The translations under genes were made by a program, and so were the position numbers. Positions 1 through 5,681 of a DNA stretch of 5,698 bases are shown here, in pieces. The notes under the pieces are model-generated. The model was not told the DNA's origin. It did no database searches and worked only from the letters and a program-made list of their open reading frames with translations. The stretch's first letter is position 1; each line of letters starts with the position of its first letter. Origin of the DNA: Firmicutes bacterium CAG:110 (GTDB lineage Bacteria; Bacillota; Clostridia; Oscillospirales; Oscillospiraceae); contig HF988123.1 of NCBI GenBank assembly GCA_000434635.1, positions 30,747 through 36,444 on the forward strand. Direction: 5' to 3'.

Positions 1-44
1 GCGCAAAGCAGTTGCGGCAGGTGACTTTTTTCAATTAATTCCAT
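1..44 (-). CDS. possible start of a downstream gene, cut by the window edge
   Basis: An ATG at 44-42 opens a frame that runs off the left edge (MELIEKSHLPQLLC...). It would overlap the 3' end of the aminotransferase gene by 10 bases (ATGGAATTAA), an arrangement typical of translationally coupled genes, and AGGG lies two bases upstream, which is too close for an ideal Shine-Dalgarno. A second candidate starts with TTG at 34-32, directly after the dat stop, and would read (M)KKVTCRNCFA, which resembles the start of a zinc-ribbon protein. Only about 14 residues can be seen, so neither product nor frame can be decided. No terminator hairpin is visible between dat and the edge, which fits a continuing operon but does not prove it. 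Confidence 0.25.
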   Translation of the reverse strand, partial: MELIEKSHLPQLLC

Positions 45-892
45 TGCCCTGCATAGCCTGTGCAGTCCCGGAAGTCCTGCATGACCGCGTTCTGGATGGC
101 GATGCGGACGGCAGCGTCCTTCCCGCCCACGCTCTGACCGTTCAGCGTATCGGCGGAAAGGCAGAACTTGGTGGTGGAGGTTACAATAATTTCATCGGCG
201 GATTTCAAAAAATCCATCGTGAAGGGCTTTTCCAGCACGGGGATATCCAGCCGGTAACAAACCCGGATCATGTGGCTCTTGGCGATGCCCCGGAGGATGA
301 ACTCGTCGTTGGGATGAGAGTACAGAACTCCGTCCTTCAGGACGGAAATGTTGGAGTGGGCGCATTCGGTGACGATCTCACCCCGGTGGAACACGGTCTC
401 CGTGCACCCGGCGCGGTGCGCCCGCTGGGCGGTCATCACATTGCAGAGCAGATTCAGGGATTTGATGTTGCAGTGGAAGAAGCGGGTGTCCTCCTCGTCG
501 TTCAGACGGATGGGGATATTGGGGTTGGGGATGACCTGAGGACGAACCAGCACCCACAGTTTGCCGGGCAGATTTTCGGCATAGGTGTGGCTCCGCGGCT
601 CCACGCCCCGGCTTACCTGCCAGTACACGAAGCAGCTTTCGCCCTCCACCTGCCGTGCCAGCTGGGTGAGAAGCTCGCCCAGTGCCTGCTTTTCCATGGG
701 AATATGGATATCCAGCAGCCGGGCGCTGGCGTAAAATCGGTCCAGATGGTCTTCCAGCAGGAAAATGGTGCCGCCCGCTGCCATGGCGGCGTCGTAGCAG
801 CCGTCGCCGAAGAAGTGGGCGCGGTCATAGAAGGGGACTGTCAGTTCCTCGGGTGCGCCGATTTTGCCATCGTAATAGGCCAGTGCTTTCAT
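35..892 (-). CDS. dat: D-amino-acid aminotransferase (D-alanine transaminase), PLP fold type IV
   Basis: This 285-residue enzyme should transfer the amino group between D-amino acids and 2-oxo acids, for example D-Ala + 2-oxoglutarate to pyruvate + D-Glu, in the cytoplasm; D-Ala and D-Glu feed peptidoglycan synthesis. From memory it aligns along its length with the thermophilic Bacillus enzyme (about 280 residues). Matching segments are DRAHFFGDGCYD (23-34), HLDRFYASA (49-57, with the phosphate-binding Arg52), YWQVSRG then PRSH (90-102, where Arg100 and His102 match the carboxylate-trap pair), NIKSLNLL (142-149, with Lys144 as the Schiff-base lysine), TECAHSN (175-181, Glu176 matching the pyridine-nitrogen glutamate) and ILRGI (199-203). 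The PRSH element separates it from branched-chain aminotransferases and aminodeoxychorismate lyases of the same fold. The ATG has AAGGAGGG eight bases upstream. It is second in a two-gene unit behind the riboswitch-led dehydrogenase, 14 bases after that gene's stop. Confidence 0.92.
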   Translation of the reverse strand: MKALAYYDGKIGAPEELTVPFYDRAHFFGDGCYDAAMAAGGTIFLLEDHLDRFYASARLLDIHIPMEKQALGELLTQLARQVEGESCFVYWQVSRGVEPRSHTYAENLPGKLWVLVRPQVIPNPNIPIRLNDEEDTRFFHCNIKSLNLLCNVMTAQRAHRAGCTETVFHRGEIVTECAHSNISVLKDGVLYSHPNDEFILRGIAKSHMIRVCYRLDIPVLEKPFTMDFLKSADEIIVTSTTKFCLSADTLNGQSVGGKDAAVRIAIQNAVMQDFRDCTGYAGQWN

Positions 893-900
893 GGTATCCG

Positions 901-908
901 CCCTCCTT
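901..908 (-). promoter_or_regulatory. ribosome binding site of dat overlapping the upstream stop codon
   Basis: The minus strand reads TAAGGAGGG across 909-901. The TAA stop of the dehydrogenase gene (909-907) shares its last two bases with the AAGGAGGG Shine-Dalgarno of dat, which sits eight bases before the dat ATG. A ribosome ending the first gene would stop on the initiation site of the second, so translational coupling is likely, and control of the first gene would pass on to dat. Confidence 0.85.
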
Positions 909-2280
909 ATAATATATGTTCTGCGATTCTCCGCGCCACGGCGACGCCGCTGGCGGAAGCGTGGGACAGGGAATGGGTGATGCCGCTGCCGTCGCCGATG
1001 ACGTACAGCCCCGGATACCGGGTCTGCAAATGTTCATCCACCGCCACTTCCATATTGTAGAATTTGACCTCCACGCCGTAGAGCAGGGTGTCGTCGTTGA
1101 CGGTGCCGGGGGCGACCTTATCCAGGGCGTAGAGCATTTCGATGATGCCGTCCAGAATTCGCTTGGGCAGCACCAGACTTAAGTCGCCGGGTGTCGCGTC
1201 CAGCGTGGGGGTGACGAAGGACTCCGCAATGCGCTTGGGGGTAGACCGCTGCCCACGGATCAGGTCGCCGAAGCGCTGGACGATGACGCCGCCGCCCAGC
1301 ATGTTGCTGAGGCGGGCAATGGACTCGCCGTAGCCGTTGGAATCCTTGAAGGGTTCGGAAAAGTGCTTTGCCACCAGCAGGGCAAAATTGGTGTTGGAGG
1401 TCTGGCGGGCGGGGTCTTCGTAACTGTGGCCGTTGACGGTGATGATGCCGTTGGTGTTTTCGTTGACCACCGCGCCCTTGGGGTTCATGCAGAAGGTACG
1501 GACGAGGTCGCCGTACTTTTCGGTGCGGTAGACGATCTTGCTTTCATACAGCTCGTCGGTGAGGTGGGAGAAAATTTCTGCGGGAAGTTCCACCCGGACG
1601 CCGATATCCACACGGTTGGACTTGGTGGGAATGTCCATGTCACGGCAGACGGACTCCATCCATTTGCTGCCGCTGCGCCCCACGGAAATCACGCACTGGC
1701 TGCACGAAAAGCTCCCGGCTTTGCAGGTGACCTGATACCCGCCGTCCACAGCGGCTACGGATTCCACCGGCGTGTCGAAGTAAAACGTGACCTTTTCTTT
1801 CAGGTAGGCGTAGAGATTTTCCAGCACCACGTAGTTGATGTCGGTGCCGAGGTGGCGCACAGAGGCGTCCAGCAGATGCAGATCGTTCTGCATACACAGC
1901 TTTTTGAATTTTGTACCGGCGGTGGAATAGAGCTTGGTGCCTTCGCCGCCGTAGGCCATGTTGATCTGGTCAACGTAGCGCATCAGCTCCAGCGCTTTTG
2001 CCTTGCCGAGATACTCGTAAAGCGTACCGCCAAAATCGTTGGTAATGTTGTATTTTCCGTCGGAAAAAGCGCCCGCGCCGCCGAATCCGCTCATGATAGA
2101 GCAGCTTTTGCAGGCAATGCAGGACTTGACCCGGACACCGTCAATGGGACATTTGCGGTTTTTCAGCGGGTGTCCGGCCTCAAAGACGGCGACCTTCAGT
2201 TCAGGGCGCAGCCGGGTCAGCTCATAGGCGGAAAAGATACCGCCGGGCCCCGCGCCGACAATGATCACATCGTAATTCAT
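907..2280 (-). CDS. uncharacterised FAD-dependent dehydrogenase (COG2509-like)
   Basis: A 457-residue flavoprotein, probably soluble. The N-terminus is a dinucleotide-binding fold: DVIIVGAGPGG (4-14) carries GxGxxG, and Glu34 ends the second strand, where FAD ribose is bound. A cysteine cluster follows at 44, 54, 57 and 60 (RKCPI, then CIACKSC), running into SGFGGAGAFSDGKYN (64-78), the segment that points to the family annotated as uncharacterised FAD-dependent dehydrogenase. The C-terminal LYVIGDGSG (425-433) is the second FAD motif, with Asp430 near the flavin. No signal peptide or membrane segment is seen. Substrate and pathway are unknown. The start was set at 2280 because GAGG lies five bases upstream and the GxGxxG motif then falls at the usual distance from the N-terminus; an in-frame ATG at 2316 lies inside the riboswitch and has no ribosome binding site. 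It is the first gene of the riboswitch-controlled unit, with dat directly behind it. Confidence 0.85.
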   Translation of the reverse strand: MNYDVIIVGAGPGGIFSAYELTRLRPELKVAVFEAGHPLKNRKCPIDGVRVKSCIACKSCSIMSGFGGAGAFSDGKYNITNDFGGTLYEYLGKAKALELMRYVDQINMAYGGEGTKLYSTAGTKFKKLCMQNDLHLLDASVRHLGTDINYVVLENLYAYLKEKVTFYFDTPVESVAAVDGGYQVTCKAGSFSCSQCVISVGRSGSKWMESVCRDMDIPTKSNRVDIGVRVELPAEIFSHLTDELYESKIVYRTEKYGDLVRTFCMNPKGAVVNENTNGIITVNGHSYEDPARQTSNTNFALLVAKHFSEPFKDSNGYGESIARLSNMLGGGVIVQRFGDLIRGQRSTPKRIAESFVTPTLDATPGDLSLVLPKRILDGIIEMLYALDKVAPGTVNDDTLLYGVEVKFYNMEVAVDEHLQTRYPGLYVIGDGSGITHSLSHASASGVAVARRIAEHIL

Positions 2281-2304
2281 GACTACCTCACAACGTATAA
2301 TTTT
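2281..2304 (-). promoter_or_regulatory. likely translational expression platform and RBS behind the purine aptamer
   Basis: The 24 bases between aptamer and ATG contain the Shine-Dalgarno GAGG (2289-2286) and no terminator. Three pairings compete with the aptamer fold. GACTGC (2310-2305), which holds the specificity base, can pair with GTAGTC (2286-2281) next to the ATG, with one G-U. CTACC in J2/3 (2332-2328) can pair with GGTAG (2287-2283) over the Shine-Dalgarno. GTATAA at the 5' end (2361-2356) can pair with TTATAC (2300-2295). Two of the three would hide the ribosome binding site when the aptamer is unfolded, suggesting ligand-activated translation. The direction of control is inference. 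Confidence 0.5.
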
Positions 2305-2361
2305 GCAGTCAACCATTTACGGCGGTTGGTAGAGACGCTCAACCATATTATGAGCTTATAC
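2305..2361 (-). ncRNA. purine riboswitch aptamer, guanine type, with minimal P1
   Basis: The minus strand carries the purine-riboswitch core in order: TATAA (2360-2356, J1/2), AATATGG (2349-2343, loop L2), GTCTCTACC (2336-2328, J2/3), CCGTAAA (2322-2316, loop L3) and GACT (2310-2307, J3/1). P2 pairs GCTCA (2355-2351) with TGAGC (2341-2337). P3 pairs CAACCG (2328-2323) with TGGTTG (2315-2310), with a closing G-U. The GG of L2 and CC of L3 needed for the loop-loop kiss are present. The base equivalent to position 74 is C2308, which in known aptamers selects guanine or hypoxanthine; T would mean adenine. Position 51 is U, as in guanine rather than 2'-deoxyguanosine aptamers. P1 is odd: after A-U, U-G and G-C the next positions are G opposite A, so at most three pairs form. 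The aptamer lies just downstream of a good promoter and just upstream of the dehydrogenase gene. Confidence 0.87.
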
Positions 2362-2367
2362 CCGTCC

Positions 2368-2396
2368 AGTATAACACAGCCGGAGCGGGATTGCAA
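2368..2396 (-). promoter_or_regulatory. sigma-A type promoter of the riboswitch-dehydrogenase-dat unit
   Basis: TTGCAA (2396-2391) and TATACT (2373-2368) are separated by 17 bases, close to the consensus for the housekeeping sigma factor. The expected start of transcription is about seven bases after the -10 box, near G2363-G2361, which would place the first transcribed base at the 5' edge of the riboswitch P1 helix. Confidence 0.78.
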
Positions 2397-2448
2397 CCAA
2401 AACCGACTGAGAAAGAACAAAGGTGCCAACGATACCGATAAACGCAGC

Positions 2449-2481
2449 AAAAAATCCCAGAACCGTTACGGCTCTGGGATT
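2449..2481 (-). terminator. intrinsic terminator of the tRNA-Thr/tRNA-Tyr unit
   Basis: On the minus strand a 13-pair stem (2481-2469 with 2465-2453, one G-U pair) closes a three-base TAA loop and runs into a run of six T, two of them in the stem. It begins four bases after the CCA end of tRNA-Tyr, so it ends the tRNA transcript and insulates the riboswitch promoter downstream. Confidence 0.93.
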
Positions 2482-2484
2482 GAT

Positions 2485-2569
2485 TGGTGGGGGAGGACGG
2501 ATTCGAACCATCGAAGCGAAACGCAGCAGATTTACAGTCTGTCCCCTTTGGCCACTCGGGAACTCCCCC
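2485..2569 (-). tRNA. tRNA-Tyr (anticodon GUA)
   Basis: An 85-base class II tRNA. Acceptor GGGGGAG (2569-2563) pairs with CTCCCCC (2495-2489); discriminator A and an encoded CCA end at 2485. The anticodon loop is CTGTAAA, giving GUA for tyrosine. A variable-arm stem GCG/CGC is present, as expected for bacterial tRNA-Tyr, and the T arm is GATGG-TTCGAAT-CCGTC. The anticodon stem ACAGA/TCTGC has four pairs plus an A opposite C at the top position (27/43). It is the second gene of a two-tRNA unit. Confidence 0.96.
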
Positions 2570-2616
2570 ATATTTTGTTCGTTCGGTTTCTGGCTCAAGA
2601 AACGCGCCGGTTCTGA

Positions 2617-2692
2617 TGGAGCCGGTAGACGGACTCGAACCCCCGACCTACTGATTACAAATCAGTTGCTCTACCAACTGAGCTATACCGGC
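2617..2692 (-). tRNA. tRNA-Thr (anticodon UGU)
   Basis: A 76-base standard cloverleaf. Acceptor GCCGGTA (2692-2686) pairs with TACCGGC (2627-2621); discriminator T and encoded CCA end at 2617. The D arm contains GCTC...GAGC. The anticodon stem ACTGA/TCAGT closes the loop TTTGTAA, giving UGU for threonine. The T loop is TTCGAGT. It is the first tRNA of the transcript, 47 bases before tRNA-Tyr. Confidence 0.97.
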
Positions 2693-2712
2693 GTCTCGAA
2701 CCGAACACGCTT

Positions 2713-2740
2713 ATTATAGCACGGAAAGTCGATTTGTCAA
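2713..2740 (-). promoter_or_regulatory. consensus promoter of the tRNA-Thr/tRNA-Tyr unit
   Basis: TTGACA (2740-2735) and TATAAT (2718-2713) are both perfect matches to the sigma-A consensus with a 16-base spacer. Transcription should start near 2706, about 14 bases before the mature 5' end of tRNA-Thr. Such a strong promoter fits a stable-RNA gene. Confidence 0.92.
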
Positions 2741-2762
2741 GCTTTTTCGTGCGGCTTTTTGG

Positions 2763-2796
2763 AAAAAGTTCGGGAGCGGATTTCCCGCTCCCGAAC
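2763..2796 (-). terminator. intrinsic terminator of ileS
   Basis: The minus strand forms a 12-pair perfect stem GTTCGGGAGCGG (2796-2785) with CCGCTCCCGAAC (2779-2768), a five-base loop, then TTTTT (2767-2763). It lies about 30 bases after the ileS stop codon and separates ileS from the tRNA promoter. Confidence 0.95.
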
Positions 2797-2826
2797 AGCA
2801 ACATTTTAGAGCTTTTTTGGGAAAAA

Positions 2827-5616
2827 TCAGAATTCTACGTCCATTTTTGCCACGACGGCGGCGCAGCGGGGGCACAGGCCCTCGGCGTTTGCCTGCTGGC
2901 TGTGCATCCAGCAGCGGGGGCACTTGGTGCCCTTGGCCTCGGATACGCCAATGGTCAGGTTCGGATAGTTGACGCCTGTGCCAACCTCAGCGCCTTCCTC
3001 GGGCTGCGCCCAGACGCAGTCGGAGACGATGCACACCTCGGCCAGATTCACGCCCTCGCAGGCGGAGCGGATGGCGGCGTCCTCCGTCGCCAGAGTGACG
3101 TGGGCTTCCAGCGCCTTGCCGATACGCTTGTCGGCACGCGCCTTTTCCAGAACGCCGTTGACGTCCTGACGCAGCTTCATGACCACGTCCCACTTTTCCA
3201 TGGCGGCGTCTTCCAGCGCGTACTGGGCGAAGCCCTCGGGCATCTGGTTCAGCAGGACATTCCGGGCGTCATCACTGGCGCGATGAGGCATGGACTGCCA
3301 GATCTCGTCGCAGGTGAAGGCCAGAATGGGGGCGAACAGCTTCGCCATGGCGTCCAGAATCAGGAACAGAGCGCTTTGGGCGGAGCGGCGGCGCAGGCCG
3401 TCCTTTTCCTCGCAGTAGAGACGATCCTTGATGATGTCCAGATAGAAGGAGGACAGCTCCACAACGCAGAAATCGTTGATGGCGTGGGACACCACATGGA
3501 ACTCGTAGTTGTCGTAAGCCTTGCGGCAGACCTGCACCAGCGCGTCCAGACGGGTCAGCGCCCAGCGATCCAGCTCCTCCATGTCCTTGGGGGCAACCAG
3601 ATTGTCGGGGTCGAACTCGTTCAGGTTGCCAAGGCAGTACCGGGCGGTGTTGCGGAACTTCAGGTAGCTCTGAGACAGCTGCTTGAAGATCTCCTTGGAG
3701 CAGCGGACGTCGGCGTGGTAGTCGGCGGAACCGGCCCACAGACGCACGATGTCGGCGCCGTATTCCTTGATCAGGTCGGCGGGGTCAATGCCGTTGCCCA
3801 GGGACTTGTGCATGGCGCGTCCCTGACCGTCCACCGTCCAGCCGTGGGTCAGAACCTGCTTGAAGGGTGCGCCGTGTCCCAGCGCGCCGACGGAGGTCAG
3901 AAGGCTGGACTGGAACCAGCCGCGGTACTGGTCGGCGCCTTCCAGATAGACGTCGGCAGGCCACAGCTCGGGAGTGTCCTTTATGAGGGAGGCGTAGTGG
4001 GTGGAGCCGGAGTCGAACCAGCCGTCCAAAGTGTCGGTCTCCTTGTCGAAGGACTTGCCGCCGCAGTGGGGGCAGCTTAAGTTTTCGGGAATCAGCTCCA
4101 TGGCGTCCTTCTCAAACCAGACGTTGGAGCCGTATTCGTCGAACAGCTCGGAGAGGTGGGCGATGGTCTCGTCGGTGCAGACGGGCTTGCCGCAGTCCCG
4201 GCAGTAGAACACGGGGATGGGCAGACCCCAGCGGCGCTGGCGGGAAATGCACCAGTCGGCACGCTCCCGGATCATGCTGATCATCCGCTCGCCGCCCCAG
4301 GCGGGCAGCCACTTCACATCCTTGCAGGCGGCGATGGCCTCGTCCTTGAAGGACTCCACAGAGCAGAACCACTGAGGGGTTGCCCGGAAGATGATGGGTT
4401 TCTTGCAGCGATCGTGGTGGGGATAGGAGTGGACGATCTCCTCGGAGGCGAACAGAGCGCCGCTTTCCTTCATGTCCGCGAGAATGACGGGATTGCTTTC
4501 CTCGGTCTTCATACCGGCGTACTTGCCGGCGTAGTCGGTGTGGCGGCCGTAGTCGTCCACGGGGACGACCAGATCCATGCCGTAGCGCATGCAGGTCTGG
4601 TAGTCGTCGGCACCGAAGCCGGGAGCGGTGTGGACACAGCCGGTACCGGAATCCATGGTGACGTACTCGGCGTTCACCAGACGGGAGGTCTTGTCCAGGA
4701 AGGGATGCTGTGCCAGCATATTCTCAAAGAACTGGCCGGGGTAGGAGGCGATGACCTCGTAATGCTCGAAGCCGCCGATGTGCATGACCTTGTCCATCAG
4801 GGCTTCCGCCATGATATAGGTCTCGCCGCCCTCGGCCTTGACCAGAACATAGGTCTCTCTGGGGTGCAGGCAGATGGCAAGGTTGCCGGGCAGCGTCCAG
4901 ATGGTGGTCGTCCAGATGACGAAGTAGGTGCGGCTCAGGTCGAAGCCTGCCAGTTTGCCCAGATCGTCTTTCATGGGGAACTTGACGTAGACGGAGGTGC
5001 AGGGGTCGTCGTGGTACTCGATCTCGGCCTCGGCCACGGCGGTGGCGCACACGGGGCACCAGTACACGGGCTTCAAGCCCTTGTAGATATAGCCCTTGTC
5101 GAACATCCGGCCAAAGACTTTGACCTCCTGCGCTTCAAAGTGCTTGTCCATGGTGCGGTAGGGGTGCTTCCAGTTGCCCACAACGCCCAGACGCTTGAAG
5201 CCCGCCATCTGGCGCTGGATATAGGTCTCGGCGAATTCCTCGCAGGCGGCGCGGAACTGGGGAACGGGCATGGCCTTGTGGTTGAGCTTGCTCTTTTTGA
5301 TGATGGCTGTCTCAATGGGCAGACCGTGATTGTCCCAGCCGGGAACGTAGGGAGTGTAATAGCCCATCATGGCGTGGCTGCGGACGATGAAGTCCTTCAG
5401 GGTCTTATTCAGGGCGTGACCCATGTGGATGTCGCCGTTGCTGAAGGGAGGGCCGTCGTGGAGCACAAAGGGGGGGAGATCCTTGTTCTTTTCCAGCATG
5501 GCCTCGTAGAGGTCCTGCTCCTCCCAGCGGCTGAGCATACCCGGCTCCCGGGTGGGCAGACCTGCCTTCATGGGGAAATCGGTTTTCGGTGTGATGATCG
5601 TGTTTTTATAATCCAT
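2827..5616 (-). CDS. ileS: isoleucyl-tRNA synthetase
   Basis: A 929-residue cytoplasmic class I aminoacyl-tRNA synthetase charging tRNA-Ile with isoleucine using ATP; length matches Bacillus IleRS (about 920). In order: DGPPFSNGDIHMGH (54-67) holds the HIGH motif as HMGH; GWDNHGLPIE (93-102) belongs to the active site; YWCPVC (185-190) marks the start of the inserted editing region; WTTTIWTLPGN (235-245) and GFGADDY (333-339) are the threonine-rich and acidic editing motifs that clear Val-tRNA-Ile; WFDSG (533-537) precedes the signature loop. That loop reads AMHKS (601-605) instead of KMSKS. The anticodon-binding helical domain follows from about 640, and a C-terminal zinc finger uses Cys899, Cys902, Cys915 and Cys918. 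The start at 5616 matches Bacillus (MDYKNT against MDFKDT) and has GGAGGT upstream, so the ATG at 5646 is not used. It ends with TGA before its own terminator and appears monocistronic within the window. Confidence 0.97.
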   Translation of the reverse strand: MDYKNTIITPKTDFPMKAGLPTREPGMLSRWEEQDLYEAMLEKNKDLPPFVLHDGPPFSNGDIHMGHALNKTLKDFIVRSHAMMGYYTPYVPGWDNHGLPIETAIIKKSKLNHKAMPVPQFRAACEEFAETYIQRQMAGFKRLGVVGNWKHPYRTMDKHFEAQEVKVFGRMFDKGYIYKGLKPVYWCPVCATAVAEAEIEYHDDPCTSVYVKFPMKDDLGKLAGFDLSRTYFVIWTTTIWTLPGNLAICLHPRETYVLVKAEGGETYIMAEALMDKVMHIGGFEHYEVIASYPGQFFENMLAQHPFLDKTSRLVNAEYVTMDSGTGCVHTAPGFGADDYQTCMRYGMDLVVPVDDYGRHTDYAGKYAGMKTEESNPVILADMKESGALFASEEIVHSYPHHDRCKKPIIFRATPQWFCSVESFKDEAIAACKDVKWLPAWGGERMISMIRERADWCISRQRRWGLPIPVFYCRDCGKPVCTDETIAHLSELFDEYGSNVWFEKDAMELIPENLSCPHCGGKSFDKETDTLDGWFDSGSTHYASLIKDTPELWPADVYLEGADQYRGWFQSSLLTSVGALGHGAPFKQVLTHGWTVDGQGRAMHKSLGNGIDPADLIKEYGADIVRLWAGSADYHADVRCSKEIFKQLSQSYLKFRNTARYCLGNLNEFDPDNLVAPKDMEELDRWALTRLDALVQVCRKAYDNYEFHVVSHAINDFCVVELSSFYLDIIKDRLYCEEKDGLRRRSAQSALFLILDAMAKLFAPILAFTCDEIWQSMPHRASDDARNVLLNQMPEGFAQYALEDAAMEKWDVVMKLRQDVNGVLEKARADKRIGKALEAHVTLATEDAAIRSACEGVNLAEVCIVSDCVWAQPEEGAEVGTGVNYPNLTIGVSEAKGTKCPRCWMHSQQANAEGLCPRCAAVVAKMDVEF

Positions 5617-5626
5617 CGGAATACTT

Positions 5627-5632
5627 ACCTCC
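5627..5632 (-). promoter_or_regulatory. ribosome binding site that sets the ileS start
   Basis: GGAGGT lies 10 bases before the ATG at 5616, slightly further than average. It lies inside the coding frame that would begin at 5646, where no Shine-Dalgarno is seen, so it supports the shorter protein. Confidence 0.8.
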
Positions 5633-5681
5633 AAAAATGAATTCATGATAATGTGGGGCAGGGAAGTGCGACCCTGCGATC

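Noticed and set aside
2281..2316. Upstream ATG at 2316 as the start of the dehydrogenase
   Set aside because: It lies in the P3/L3 part of the riboswitch, lacks a Shine-Dalgarno, and would add 12 residues before the GxGxxG fold that relatives do not need.
2305..2361. Adenine or 2'-deoxyguanosine riboswitch
   Set aside because: The specificity base is C, not T, and the position-51 equivalent is U, which fits the guanine class; ligand identity still needs a binding test.
2356..2598. Minus-strand 80-codon frame across tRNA-Tyr
   Set aside because: It reads through a tRNA, its terminator and the downstream promoter, with no ribosome binding site.
2423..2719. Plus-strand frame with GGRIRT and RRTRTPDLL-like segments
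   Set aside because: This is the well-known false protein produced by translating the complement of tRNA genes; it spans tRNA-Tyr and tRNA-Thr.
44..5640. Long open frames on the plus strand (44-1060, 1363-2616, 2734-4080, 4156-5640)
   Set aside because: They lie antisense to the dehydrogenase, dat, ileS and the tRNAs, lack recognisable domains, and have the Gly/Val/Ala/His-rich composition of reverse frames in G+C-rich genes. The minus-strand genes have family motifs, ribosome sites and terminators.
5617..5646. Upstream ATG at 5646 as the start of ileS
   Set aside because: No ribosome binding site is seen before it, the real Shine-Dalgarno lies inside the extra codons, and the Bacillus enzyme begins at the position of the 5616 start.
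5658..5677. Hairpin upstream of ileS as an intrinsic terminator
   Set aside because: The six-pair stem is followed by CCCACATT, not a T run.
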